In this document: piece by piece, positions 43,955 through 53,230 of the stretch
How positions within the stretch are numbered: the first letter of the stretch is position 1
How the letters are laid out: each line of letters begins with the position of its first letter
From: Kiloniella spongiae
Lineage (GTDB): Bacteria > Pseudomonadota > Alphaproteobacteria > Kiloniellales > Kiloniellaceae
Length of the DNA: 64,000 nucleotides
Direction: 5' to 3'
Assembly: GCF_001026905.1 (NCBI RefSeq)
Contig: NZ_LAQL01000004.1
Location: 124,001-188,000, forward strand
The notes under the pieces: model-generated
Databases searched by the model: none
What the model was told of the DNA's origin: nothing
The model's input: only the letters and a program-made list of their open reading frames with translations
Translations under genes and position numbers: made by a program

Positions 43955-44407
43955 TCATACGGCGCGGATCATGTCTACGTGCGGTATACCTGCGTCATCA
44001 TAAGGTTCTTCAGAAACCGTCACATAGCCAAGATTATTGTAGAACTTCTGTAAATGCTCCTGAGCTGAAATCTCAATTCTTTCAGCACCCAGCTGTTTGG
44101 CAATAAAGTCATGTGCCCGCTCCATTAACTCAACAGAGATCCCCCGTCCTCTGGCTGCCTTAGCAACCGCGACCCGACCAATCGTGTAACAGCTATCATC
44201 TTTAGGATCTTTCAGAATACGGAGAACACCAACAACAGTGTCTTCGTGGCCATAAGCTAGCACATGCCAGGCAACGCTATCCTGTCCATCCATATCCCTA
44301 TATAGAGATTCCTGCTCCAGAATAAAGACATCAGAACGAAGCTGTAAAACACGATAAAGCTGTTGTTTGGAAAGTTGCTCGAAATGTAAAAGATCAGTTT
44401 TGATCAT
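43955..44407 (-). CDS. elaA: ElaA-family GNAT acetyltransferase
   Basis: About 150 residues from ATG 44407 (an in-frame start 6 bases earlier is possible). The ElaA pattern is clear: QLYRVLQLRSDVFILEQE, YRDMDGQDS, GRVAVAKAARGRGISVELM (acetyl-CoA loop), ISAQEHLQKFYNNLGY and YDDAGIPHVDM. The substrate of ElaA is not established. It lies after ssb on the same strand with a terminator between, so it is probably a separate unit. Confidence 0.9.
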   Translation of the reverse strand: MIKTDLLHFEQLSKQQLYRVLQLRSDVFILEQESLYRDMDGQDSVAWHVLAYGHEDTVVGVLRILKDPKDDSCYTIGRVAVAKAARGRGISVELMERAHDFIAKQLGAERIEISAQEHLQKFYNNLGYVTVSEEPYDDAGIPHVDMIRAV

Positions 44408-44427
44408 GGCCAAAAACCTATTGTAAA

Positions 44428-44457
44428 AATAAAAAAGCGACCCAAAAGAGCCGCTTT
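44428..44457 (-). terminator. Terminator after ssb
   Basis: Stem AAGCGGC / GTCGCTT (one G-U pair) followed on the minus strand by TTTTTT, between the ssb stop and the elaA start. Confidence 0.75.
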
Positions 44458-44479
44458 AATACATTGCATTCTAACTAGC

Positions 44480-45007
44480 TTAGAACGGGATCTCGTCGTC
44501 AAGGTCGTCAACGGGTGCACTGCCGCCTGTTGATCCGCCGCCAGAGGAGCCGCCACCAAAGCCGCCGCCGTATCCGCCGCCTGAGCTACCGCTGCCGCCA
44601 AAACCACCGGCATCACCACCGGAAGAATCGCCAAAGCCGCCACCCTGACCATCATTACGGCCATCAAGCATTGTCAATTCGCCGCGGAAGTTCTGAAGAA
44701 CGATCTCTGTGGTGTACTTTTCAACACCAGCGTTGTCGGTCCATTTACGGGTCTGCAACTGCCCTTCCAAATAAACTTTGGAACCTTTGCGCAAGAATTT
44801 CTCGGCAACATCGACCAGACGATCGTTAAAAATAACAACGCGGTGCCATTCGGTTTTATCCCGACGCTCACCCGAGGTACGATCTTTCCAACTTTCTGAT
44901 GTTGCTATGTTCAAATTAGCCACACGCTGTCCTGATTGCATGGAACGGATTTCCGGATCACGCCCCAAATTACCAACCAGAATCACCTTGTTAACACTAC
45001 CAGCCAT
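44480..45007 (-). CDS. ssb: Single-stranded DNA-binding protein
   Basis: 175 residues: OB fold (about 1-115, [20 protein letters not shown] ... [19 protein letters not shown]), a Gly/Ser-rich linker and the acidic tip DLDDEIPF that recruits partner proteins. It coats single-stranded DNA in replication, repair and recombination. It is divergent from uvrA, the classical neighbour in proteobacteria, so the shared 240-base region may carry a common SOS-type control. Confidence 0.98.
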   Translation of the reverse strand: MAGSVNKVILVGNLGRDPEIRSMQSGQRVANLNIATSESWKDRTSGERRDKTEWHRVVIFNDRLVDVAEKFLRKGSKVYLEGQLQTRKWTDNAGVEKYTTEIVLQNFRGELTMLDGRNDGQGGGFGDSSGGDAGGFGGSGSSGGGYGGGFGGGSSGGGSTGGSAPVDDLDDEIPF

Positions 45008-45247
45008 GGCTTCGTCCCTATGATTTACTTTAGAATCTAAAAAAATTGATCTGGAACCCTATCAGTCGGGCTGCTCAGAGCCAACGTCTAATAGAAGATC
45101 GATCTCTTTTCTGCAAGATCTTCGCATTTCTCCGGAGAACTTTCAGCAAAATATTCATCCTATTTTATAAAAAAGGATGCATTTTGTTCACTGTTCGTCC
45201 ATATATATTCCGACGAGAACATTTGTAAAACATTTACAGGCGATAAA

Positions 45248-48088
45248 ATGAGTTCAATACAGGAATCCCGCACTATTTCCGTACGTGGCGCGAGAGAACA
45301 TAACCTGAAAAACGTCAGTGTTGATTTACCCAGAAACGAACTCGTTGTTATCACTGGCCTCAGCGGGTCCGGCAAATCTTCTCTCGCCTTTGACACGATT
45401 TACGCCGAGGGGCAACGACGCTATGTCGAATCCCTCTCGGCCTATGCCCGCCAGTTCCTTGAGCTTATGCAAAAGCCCGATGTGGATTCTATCGAAGGAT
45501 TATCCCCAGCAATTTCAATTGAACAAAAAACAACGTCAAAAAATCCGCGCTCTACTGTTGGTACCGTTACAGAGATCTATGATTACCTGCGCCTTCTCTT
45601 TGCGCGGGTTGGTATCCCCTACTCACCAGCAACCGGCCTTCCCATCCAAAGTCAATCTGTCAGCCAAATGGTTGATAAAGTCATGGAGATGGAAAGTGGT
45701 ACCCGCCTCTATCTGCTTGCGCCAATTGTACGGGGCCGCAAAGGCGAATACCGTAAAGAGCTTGCCGATCTGCAAGTCAAAGGTTTTCAGCGCGTAAAGG
45801 TCGACGGAGAACTCTACGAAATCGGCGACGTCCCCGCACTGGATAAAAAGAAAAAACACGACATCGAAGTTGTTGTTGATCGTGTCGTGGTAAAGGGCGA
45901 CATAAAAACGCGTTTGGCTGATAGTCTGGAAACAGCGTTGGGTCTTGCCGACGGCATTGCTTTTGCGGAAAACGCCAAGACAGGTGAACAGACAATCTTT
46001 TCAGCTCGCTATGCCTGCCCGGTATCCGGTTTTACCATTGACGAGATCGAACCCAGACTGTTTTCTTTTAACAATCCCTTTGGTGCCTGTCCGGCCTGTG
46101 ACGGGTTGGGAAAAACCCTTATCTTTGACGGTGATTTGATTGTTCCGGATCAACGCGTTTCCCTCAAAGAGGGCGCCATTACCCCTTGGGCGAATTCAAC
46201 ATCTAAATACTATTTGCAAACCCTGAAAAGCCTCGCTGAGCATTATGACTTTCCACTGGATATTACTTGGAATGAACTACCAGAAAAAATCAAAGCACTT
46301 CTTTTGAACGGTTCTGGTAAAGATGTCATCGAAATGACCTACACCGACGGCAACCGCAGTTACCAGACCAAGAAACCTTTCGAGGGCATCATTCCCAACA
46401 TGGAAAGACGTTTTCGGGAAACTGATAGTGATTGGGTTCGCGAAGAGTTGTCAAAATACCAAACAAAAAAACCGTGTCAGACATGTGATGGACACCGCCT
46501 GAAACCAGAAGCATTGGCTGTTAAAATTGGAAAAAAACACGTTGGTGAAATTGCCCAACTTTCTATTGCCGAAGCCGAGAAATGGTTCAATGAAATCCCA
46601 GAAATTCTCAGCGACAAGGAAAATGAAATCGCAGTCAGAATTCTCAAGGAAATCAATGAACGGCTTTATTTCCTTGTAAACGTCGGCCTCGACTATCTGA
46701 CCCTTTCCAGATCTTCAGCAACGCTGTCAGGCGGTGAAAGCCAACGTATTCGACTGGCATCGCAAATTGGCTCGGGCCTTACGGGTGTTCTTTATGTTCT
46801 GGATGAACCCTCGATTGGTTTGCACCAGCGGGATAATGCCCGGTTGCTAGAGACCCTGCGTCGCCTGCGGGATCTTGGCAATACTGTGGTCGTTGTTGAA
46901 CATGATGAGGATGCCATTCGAACTGCGGATTATCTTGTGGATATGGGACCACGAGCCGGAAAACATGGCGGACAGGTTGTTGCCTGTGGAACGCCGGATG
47001 AAGTGATGGCAACAGAGGCAAGTTTAACGGCCAAGTATCTTACTGGTGAAGTCTCGATCACACTCCCTGAAAAACGCCGCAAAGGTCATAAAGGGCAAAA
47101 AATTAAAGTCCTCAAGGCAAACGAAAATAACCTGCAAAATGTATCGATTGACGTTCCGCTTGGGACTTTTACTTGCATCACAGGCGTTTCCGGTAGTGGT
47201 AAATCAACACTCATCCTTGAGACGTTATATAAAGCCGTTTCGCGAAAGTTACATAATGCCAAAGGACAGCCTGGAAGCCACGATACAATAGAAGGTCTAG
47301 AGTTTATCGATAAGGTGATTGATATTGACCAATCCCCTATTGGTCGAACACCTCGATCAAACCCTGCGACTTACACAGGCGCGTTCTCTCCGATCAGAGA
47401 CTGGTTTGCCGGATTACCCGAAGCCAAAACCCGCGGTTACAAACCCGGACGCTTCTCTTTCAATGTAAAGGGTGGACGCTGTGAAGCCTGTCAGGGCGAC
47501 GGTGTCATCAAGATTGAAATGCACTTCCTGCCCGATGTTTATGTCGAATGTGACGTCTGTAAGGGCAAGCGATATAATCGTGAGACGCTTGAGATCCTCT
47601 ACAAAGGAAAATCAATTTCAGATGTTTTACATATGAATGTTGATGATGGCCTGGAATTCTTTAAGGCGGTTCCATCTATCCGTAACAAATTAGAAACCTT
47701 GCAAAGAGTTGGACTGGGATATGTTCAAGTCGGGCAAGCTGCGACCACACTTTCCGGTGGGGAAGCACAGCGCGTTAAATTGGCCAAGGAGCTTTCCAGA
47801 CGGGCAACAGGGAAAACGCTCTACATACTCGACGAACCAACTACCGGCCTCCACTTTGATGATGTAAAGAAGTTGCTGGAGGTCCTTCAGTCCCTCGTAG
47901 ATCAAGGAAACACAATCCTCTGTATTGAACACAACCTTGAAGTCATCAAAATCGCCGACTGGATTATCGATATGGGACCGGAAGGTGGTGATAAAGGTGG
48001 ACGTGTTGTTGCCACCGGAACACCAGAAACTGTCGCCAAGACAAAAGGCAGTTATACAGGTGAATATTTAAAACCTTATCTGAAGTAA
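45248..48088 (+). CDS. uvrA: Excinuclease ABC subunit A
   Basis: 946 residues, normal length. Two ABC ATPase modules: Walker A in [18 protein letters not shown] and [18 protein letters not shown], signature motifs [12 protein letters not shown] and [12 protein letters not shown], and zinc fingers ([24 protein letters not shown]). It scans DNA for lesions and loads UvrB in nucleotide excision repair; it also meets Mfd (at 28 kb). It is divergent from ssb and ends at a strong terminator. Confidence 0.98.
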   Translation: MSSIQESRTISVRGAREHNLKNVSVDLPRNELVVITGLSGSGKSSLAFDTIYAEGQRRYVESLSAYARQFLELMQKPDVDSIEGLSPAISIEQKTTSKNPRSTVGTVTEIYDYLRLLFARVGIPYSPATGLPIQSQSVSQMVDKVMEMESGTRLYLLAPIVRGRKGEYRKELADLQVKGFQRVKVDGELYEIGDVPALDKKKKHDIEVVVDRVVVKGDIKTRLADSLETALGLADGIAFAENAKTGEQTIFSARYACPVSGFTIDEIEPRLFSFNNPFGACPACDGLGKTLIFDGDLIVPDQRVSLKEGAITPWANSTSKYYLQTLKSLAEHYDFPLDITWNELPEKIKALLLNGSGKDVIEMTYTDGNRSYQTKKPFEGIIPNMERRFRETDSDWVREELSKYQTKKPCQTCDGHRLKPEALAVKIGKKHVGEIAQLSIAEAEKWFNEIPEILSDKENEIAVRILKEINERLYFLVNVGLDYLTLSRSSATLSGGESQRIRLASQIGSGLTGVLYVLDEPSIGLHQRDNARLLETLRRLRDLGNTVVVVEHDEDAIRTADYLVDMGPRAGKHGGQVVACGTPDEVMATEASLTAKYLTGEVSITLPEKRRKGHKGQKIKVLKANENNLQNVSIDVPLGTFTCITGVSGSGKSTLILETLYKAVSRKLHNAKGQPGSHDTIEGLEFIDKVIDIDQSPIGRTPRSNPATYTGAFSPIRDWFAGLPEAKTRGYKPGRFSFNVKGGRCEACQGDGVIKIEMHFLPDVYVECDVCKGKRYNRETLEILYKGKSISDVLHMNVDDGLEFFKAVPSIRNKLETLQRVGLGYVQVGQAATTLSGGEAQRVKLAKELSRRATGKTLYILDEPTTGLHFDDVKKLLEVLQSLVDQGNTILCIEHNLEVIKIADWIIDMGPEGGDKGGRVVATGTPETVAKTKGSYTGEYLKPYLK

Positions 48089-48091
48089 CAA

Positions 48092-48127
48092 AAAAGGCCG
48101 GATGGAAAGTAATCTATCCGGCCTTTT
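48092..48127. terminator. Bidirectional terminator between uvrA and the cyclase gene
   Basis: Perfect stem AAAAGGCCGGAT / ATCCGGCCTTTT (12 bases) with a 12-base loop. The A and T ends let it act on both strands. It lies directly after the uvrA stop and before the convergent gene's stop. Confidence 0.92.
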
Positions 48128-48153
48128 CCAATCAAACCTGATTTGATCAGTGA

Positions 48154-49386
48154 TTAATCATCTAGCGTAAAGATCTCACGTACTTCTTCGATCCCGCGCA
48201 AGGTATGCTCGCCCATTGGCATGCATTTCCGCCCGACGATTTCAGCAAACTCCTTACTCATCAGAATGCGCTTACCAAGCTCTTTGGTCAGCGCCTCCAA
48301 TCTAGCGACCTCGTTAACTGCTGGTCCAACCGTTGTGAACTGAAGTCGATCAGGCAAACCGATGTTGCCAAACATGACGTTCCCCACATGCAAACCAAGA
48401 CCAAACGTGGCTTCGCATTTGCCATTATCACAGGCGCAGGCATTCAATTCCTTAATACGTTCAACAGCATCATAGGCGGCCTTTACGGCCATTTCTCCGG
48501 TCTCGGCTTGTGTTTTATCCTCAGTGAACGGGAAAATTCCCAGAACCGCATCACCGATCAATAAAAGAACATCACCCCCATTATCAATAATGGCCCCTGC
48601 TGTACTTTCAAAATACCCGTTTAGCAGATCCAGATAGTCTTCTTCCGGCATCATATCTGCCAGTGCGGTTGAGTTCCTGAGATCACTATACCAGATGACC
48701 GCGTGGATCTTTTCACCATCCCCACGCTGAATTTGACCTTTAAGAACCCGTTGCCCCGCATTACGACCGAGGTATGTCGTTGAGATATTGTGGGCGATTT
48801 GCGAGGTGATAATCACTTTACAGGCAACAGCCAGACGGTTTTGAACACGAATAAGCGATTTTATGTCCGTATCACTCAAGCCTGCTTTAATATCGCTCGA
48901 CCAGGTGCCCAAGATCCCTCTGCCATCTGTATCACCCAGAGATTCTTGATCAAAATGGATCGCGTAACATAAAACATCCGTATAGCCATCGTCACGAAGA
49001 TCTTCCATTAACTTGAAATCATGGATAGCACCTTCGCCAACTAACCGGCGCCTCAGCAGGCCGATCTCTTTACTCAGCATAAAATAAAACGGGCTTCTGC
49101 GCCATTCTTCAGAGCCGGAACTTTCATGTGACATGCCGACAGTTTTGACGCCGTTGCCAAGTTCCCAAGTCAACCCCATCGCACTATACAAAGGATGCAG
49201 CGTACGAAAAGCGATATACCCGCGAGCAATAGGTAACCCCGCAGACCTCAGCCTTAGACAGCACCCTTCAAATAACTCTTCAATCGTCGTATCCCGAAGT
49301 GCTTGCGCCATCACCCAATCAACTACAGAGCCGATCAAGCTGTCTTCATCGCCACCACGTCTAACGCGATCATCTATTCGTTGCAT
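48154..49386 (-). CDS. Class III adenylate/guanylate cyclase-like protein
   Basis: 410 residues without membrane segment. An N-terminal region of about 200 residues (unassigned, perhaps a sensor) precedes a class III catalytic domain: VIWYSDLRNSTALADMMPEE and GGDVLLLIGDAVLGIFPF hold the two metal-binding Asp, and VGPAVNEVARLE the catalytic Asn and Arg. The purine-specifying Lys and Asp are replaced by Leu and Gln, so the substrate is uncertain. It stands alone, convergent with uvrA. Soluble cyclases with this kind of N-terminus are common in alphaproteobacteria. Confidence 0.85.
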   Translation of the reverse strand: MQRIDDRVRRGGDEDSLIGSVVDWVMAQALRDTTIEELFEGCCLRLRSAGLPIARGYIAFRTLHPLYSAMGLTWELGNGVKTVGMSHESSGSEEWRRSPFYFMLSKEIGLLRRRLVGEGAIHDFKLMEDLRDDGYTDVLCYAIHFDQESLGDTDGRGILGTWSSDIKAGLSDTDIKSLIRVQNRLAVACKVIITSQIAHNISTTYLGRNAGQRVLKGQIQRGDGEKIHAVIWYSDLRNSTALADMMPEEDYLDLLNGYFESTAGAIIDNGGDVLLLIGDAVLGIFPFTEDKTQAETGEMAVKAAYDAVERIKELNACACDNGKCEATFGLGLHVGNVMFGNIGLPDRLQFTTVGPAVNEVARLEALTKELGKRILMSKEFAEIVGRKCMPMGEHTLRGIEEVREIFTLDD

Positions 49387-49536
49387 AAAATAAAGAGCTC
49401 CGGTTTATTATGTTATTATAGGGAATGAGACAGAAAATATATTTATTTAAAACATATGGGTGCAAAGCAGCTTTTTAGTAGATATAACACAAAAAATTTT
49501 ATTATTGCAGACGCAATGAATAGTAAAGAGACAATC

Positions 49537-50898
49537 ATGAGCAAGAGTGACCTAAAAGAGATCCATGTCGTTGGCGGTGGTATGGCCGGAACGGAAGCAA
49601 CCTGGCAGATCGCACAGGCTGGCGTTCCCGTAATACTTCATGAAATGCGTCCGGTTCGGAAAACAGAGGCTCATCAAGGCGAAGGCCTTGCCGAATTGGT
49701 CTGTTCCAATTCTTTCCGGTCTGATGATTATGAGAATAATGCCGTTGGTCTGTTGCACGAAGAAATGCGCAGAATGGACTCACTCATCATGTCCTGCGCA
49801 GCAAAGCACATGGTACCTGCCGGCGGTGCACTGGCTGTCGACAGAAACGATTTTTCTGATGAAGTCACCAAGCGATTGGAAGATCACCCTCTTGTAACCA
49901 TCAAGCGAGAAGAAGTTTCAGCACTTCCGCCAGAAGAATGGGATTCCGTCATTGTCGCCACAGGTCCTTTGACATCAGAAAGCATGAGCGAAGTCATTGC
50001 CTCTATCACAGGGGAAGAATACCTCGCATTTTTTGATGCTATTGCACCGATTGTTTACAAAGATTCGATCAACTTTGACAAAGCCTGGTTCCAGTCCAGA
50101 TACGACAAGGTTGGCCCCGGTGGTGACGGTGCCGACTACATCAACTGCCCAATGAATAAAGAACAATACGAAGCCTTTATTCAGGCATTGATAGACAGCG
50201 ACAAAACAGATTTCAAAGAATGGGAAGAGAACACTCCCTATTTCGAAGGCTGCTTACCAATCGAAGTTATGGCAAGTCGAGGTGTCGAGACGTTGCGCTT
50301 TGGTCCCATGAAGCCTGTTGGTTTGACAAACCCACACGGTGATGAGGAGCCCTATGCTGTAGTTCAACTCCGTCAGGATAATAAACTAGGCACCATTTAT
50401 AATATCGTCGGCTTCCAGACTAAAATGAAATACGGCGCACAAATGGAAATCATCCGTGCAATTCCTGGCCTTGAAGAAGCTGAATTTGCCCGTCTTGGCG
50501 GCCTTCACCGTAACACTTTCTTGAAATCACCTAAGTTGCTTGATCATTCGCTTCGCATGAAGCCAATGCCTCGTCTCAGGTTTGCAGGACAGATTACAGG
50601 TGTTGAAGGATATGTGGAATCAGCTGCGTCAGGCCTGATGGCCGGACGTTTTGCAGCAGCGGAACGTTTAGGCAAAGATCTACCTGCGCCCCCGATTACC
50701 ACTGCACACGGCGCGCTGATCAATCACGTCACAGGCGGCGCAGATGCAAAAACATTCCAGCCTATGAATGTAAACTTTGGTATTTTCCCGAATATCCCGA
50801 AAGGACCGGGTAAAAAGCTTAAGAAAAAAGATCGTAAACCACTCTATTCAAAACGAGCGCTCGAAGATTTGAAAACGTGGCTGGACGAAAACCAATAA
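49537..50898 (+). CDS. trmFO: Methylenetetrahydrofolate--tRNA-(uracil-5-)-methyltransferase TrmFO
   Basis: About 453 residues from ATG 49537 (upstream ATG at 49516 and 49456 are less likely). The FAD-binding opening [20 protein letters not shown], the CSNSFRSDD segment, GGLHRNTFL and [17 protein letters not shown] identify TrmFO/Gid. It makes 5-methyluridine at position 54 of tRNA using folate and FAD. A terminator follows directly. It is not linked to topA here. A long convergent NDUFAF6-like gene lies next to it. Confidence 0.95.
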   Translation: MSKSDLKEIHVVGGGMAGTEATWQIAQAGVPVILHEMRPVRKTEAHQGEGLAELVCSNSFRSDDYENNAVGLLHEEMRRMDSLIMSCAAKHMVPAGGALAVDRNDFSDEVTKRLEDHPLVTIKREEVSALPPEEWDSVIVATGPLTSESMSEVIASITGEEYLAFFDAIAPIVYKDSINFDKAWFQSRYDKVGPGGDGADYINCPMNKEQYEAFIQALIDSDKTDFKEWEENTPYFEGCLPIEVMASRGVETLRFGPMKPVGLTNPHGDEEPYAVVQLRQDNKLGTIYNIVGFQTKMKYGAQMEIIRAIPGLEEAEFARLGGLHRNTFLKSPKLLDHSLRMKPMPRLRFAGQITGVEGYVESAASGLMAGRFAAAERLGKDLPAPPITTAHGALINHVTGGADAKTFQPMNVNFGIFPNIPKGPGKKLKKKDRKPLYSKRALEDLKTWLDENQ

Positions 50899-50924
50899 TA
50901 TTGGGAAACCGGTTACTCAGTTTA

Positions 50925-50952
50925 AAAGGTCGCTCCAGTGGGCGACCTTTTT
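50925..50952. terminator. Bidirectional terminator between trmFO and the NDUFAF6-like gene
   Basis: Stem AAAGGTCGC / GCGACCTTT with loop TCCAGTGG, followed by TTATTT on the plus strand. It ends at the stop codon of the convergent gene. Confidence 0.85.
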
Positions 50953-50954
50953 AT

Positions 50955-51824
50955 TTAATACCGAGAACAAATATTGGCCCACATAAGCTTCCATGTCGTA
51001 GAAGCTTTGGGATGATGGAGTACGGCATCAAAAGGATCGTAACTATTGCTCTCAAGCCTTTTGACATACTGATCAGCCAAAGCACCAAGTAACAAAGGGG
51101 ATTTAGCCAATTTGGGTATGTTATCCGAAAAACTTCGCGCCCTGCTCAAGTGTATTTTGATCTGCTCAGTCAAGGCCTTAGAAATCAAACACAACTCCGG
51201 TGATGATTTCAACTCGAAAAGTGTTGAAGTGTTAAGCCCATACTGGTTCATAAGATCTTGAGGCAAATAAACTCTTTTTTTCGCAGCATAAAAAGGCGTT
51301 GCCCGAATAATACCAAGTATTCCCCAAGCCAGCCCCATAGATTGGCAAGCCTGCCCTAATGCTTCTGTGGCGCTTTCATCCGCATTTTCTTTGTCATACG
51401 TAATATCGGTTGCCAAACTCAATAGAGCAGAAGACGTTCTCACCACATATCCCTCAAGAGCATCAAGGTTTTGCGGGACAGCATCTTCAAGATCAAACTC
51501 TCTGGCATTAATAAACTCATCAAGTTTTTCACGCTGCAGTCCGTGATCTTTGACAGCCTTTGCTAATGCTTCAACAACCAGATGTTTACGTGGGTTACCT
51601 TCGAAAATACCTTCAATCGCTTCACGCCACCATTGCAACCTTATCATTCCAGTTAAGGGCTCACTGACGACCTCGGCTGTTTTAGCTACTTCCTGATTGA
51701 AGGCATAAAGGGCAAAGAGATTTTCCCGCGCCCTATCTTTTGCAAAAAGACAGGTCAGGTAACGATCATAATCGTTCTTCTTAATGTCTCCACCGCAATA
51801 GGAAAGGCCAGTATCATTCGACAT
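50955..51824 (-). CDS. NDUFAF6-like squalene/phytoene synthase family protein
   Basis: 289 residues of the squalene/phytoene synthase fold, closest in pattern to NDUFAF6: DRYLTCLFAKDRARENLFALYAFNQEVAKTAEVV and GMIRLQWWREAIEGI. In true synthases two DxxxD motifs bind diphosphate; here the corresponding regions (ALYAFNQEVAK and QACQSMGLAWGIL) lack them, as in NDUFAF6, so no prenyl transfer is expected. NDUFAF6 assists an early step of complex I assembly. It follows an NDUFAF3-like gene after 23 bases, and that pairing with SecF is strong context evidence. Confidence 0.85.
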   Translation of the reverse strand: MSNDTGLSYCGGDIKKNDYDRYLTCLFAKDRARENLFALYAFNQEVAKTAEVVSEPLTGMIRLQWWREAIEGIFEGNPRKHLVVEALAKAVKDHGLQREKLDEFINAREFDLEDAVPQNLDALEGYVVRTSSALLSLATDITYDKENADESATEALGQACQSMGLAWGILGIIRATPFYAAKKRVYLPQDLMNQYGLNTSTLFELKSSPELCLISKALTEQIKIHLSRARSFSDNIPKLAKSPLLLGALADQYVKRLESNSYDPFDAVLHHPKASTTWKLMWANICSRY

Positions 51825-51847
51825 GTGGTTCGTGCCCGCGGAAAATT

Positions 51848-52225
51848 TTACTCAACTGCAATCAAAGCAGCGGCAACATTACGCCCTTCAGAAAGAAGTA
51901 CATTATAGGTACGACAGGCAGCACCTGTATCCATCGCATCCACAACCAGCCCTTTTCCCTTCAGACTATTCCGGAAAGTCGGCGTGATAAATTCACCTTT
52001 GGTACCGCACCCAATAATCAACACCTCAATCTCATTTGCTTTTTCGACCAGCGGATTGAGAGTTTCCAAAGACATATCGGAGAAGTTCTGAACGGACCAG
52101 GATTCTGTCAAATCTGGCAGTACCAGAATAGAACCTTCATGGTAATAGTCAGACACCATGAACCGACCATTACCATATTTTTCAATAACCTGTTTTCCTT
52201 CTGGAATTTTAAGCGATACTTCCAT
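51848..52225 (-). CDS. NDUFAF3-like (Mth938-domain, DUF498) protein
   Basis: A 125-residue protein of the Mth938-domain family to which the mitochondrial complex I assembly factor NDUFAF3 belongs: GRFMVSDYYHEGSILVLPD, VLIIGCGTKGEFITPTFRN and the closing YNVLLSEGRNVAAALIAV. It lies 12 bases after secF and 23 before the NDUFAF6-like gene on the same strand. Its position beside secDF is a known arrangement in alphaproteobacteria. It likely takes part in forming complex I rather than in protein export, although a shared membrane step is conceivable. Confidence 0.88.
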   Translation of the reverse strand: MEVSLKIPEGKQVIEKYGNGRFMVSDYYHEGSILVLPDLTESWSVQNFSDMSLETLNPLVEKANEIEVLIIGCGTKGEFITPTFRNSLKGKGLVVDAMDTGAACRTYNVLLSEGRNVAAALIAVE

Positions 52226-52237
52226 GAAGGTTAACTC

Positions 52238-53215
52238 CTAACTGGCTTTGTCGTTTTCCTGAACGAGTTCAATCTTCTGACCATTCTCATCCACAAGTCC
52301 TTCTTCCTCTTCTTCAGGAATAGAAGGTCTGACGTTTGTAGCAAAGAGTAACGGAACGGCAAGTCCGACAGAAGAATAGGTACCAATAGTAACACCCCAG
52401 ATAAGACCAAGGCTCAAACCTCTGATAACTTCGCCACCAAACACAAAGAGAGCGATAAGAGCAAGAAGTGTCGTAACAGATGTCAGGATCGTCCGGGAAA
52501 GCGTTCTGTTAATCGACATGTTCAGTACGTCGATAACTTCCATCTTTTTATAACGGCGCAATTCATCGCGTACCCGATCAAAAATAACAACCGTATCGTT
52601 GATGGAATACCCCGCAATCGTCAATACAGCGGCCAGTGTCGCCAGATTGAATTCGTACTGGGTCAGAGCAAAGAAACCGATTGTCGTGATAATATCGTGT
52701 GTCAATGCCATCAACGCAGCGACCGAGAACTGCCACTCGAACCGGAACCAGATGTAGAAAGCGATACCCAGCAAGGCAAAAAGCGTTGCCAGTGCTCCGT
52801 CTTCTTTGAGTTCTGCACCAACCTTTGGACCAACAAACTCGACACGGCGATACTCTTCAACGGCGCTGCCCAGCTCATCCTTGACCAATTGAATGGCTTT
52901 CATCTGTTCTTTTTCATCACCATCCTGCTTTTGGATGTTGATCAGAACATCTGTTGGTGCTCCGAATTCCTGAAGACTAATTTCGCCCAGACCAAGTGAT
53001 CCGATACGGGATCTTAAGGAAGACAAGTCAGCAGGTTCCGATGTTCTGATTTCAATCAGAATACCGCCACGGAAATCCACCCCAAAGTTCAATCCACGGG
53101 TCGCGACTAACACCAACGACAATGCAATCATGAGTACAGAGAAAGCCATGAATAGCTTTCTTTTGCCCATAAAGTTGATGTTAGGATCTGTCGGAAGCTT
53201 TTTAATTAACGCCAT
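52238..53215 (-). CDS. secF: Protein translocase subunit SecF
   Basis: 325 residues, six membrane helices. Family motifs are ATRGLNFGVDFRGGILIEI, GYSINDTVVIFDRVRDELRR and the region TILTSVTTLLALIALFVFGG. Together with SecD it uses the proton gradient to pull exported proteins through the SecYEG channel. It lies 15 bases after secD in the same operon. Confidence 0.97.
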   Translation of the reverse strand: MALIKKLPTDPNINFMGKRKLFMAFSVLMIALSLVLVATRGLNFGVDFRGGILIEIRTSEPADLSSLRSRIGSLGLGEISLQEFGAPTDVLINIQKQDGDEKEQMKAIQLVKDELGSAVEEYRRVEFVGPKVGAELKEDGALATLFALLGIAFYIWFRFEWQFSVAALMALTHDIITTIGFFALTQYEFNLATLAAVLTIAGYSINDTVVIFDRVRDELRRYKKMEVIDVLNMSINRTLSRTILTSVTTLLALIALFVFGGEVIRGLSLGLIWGVTIGTYSSVGLAVPLLFATNVRPSIPEEEEEGLVDENGQKIELVQENDKAS

Positions 53216-53230
53216 GATTTCAGCCTCCCC

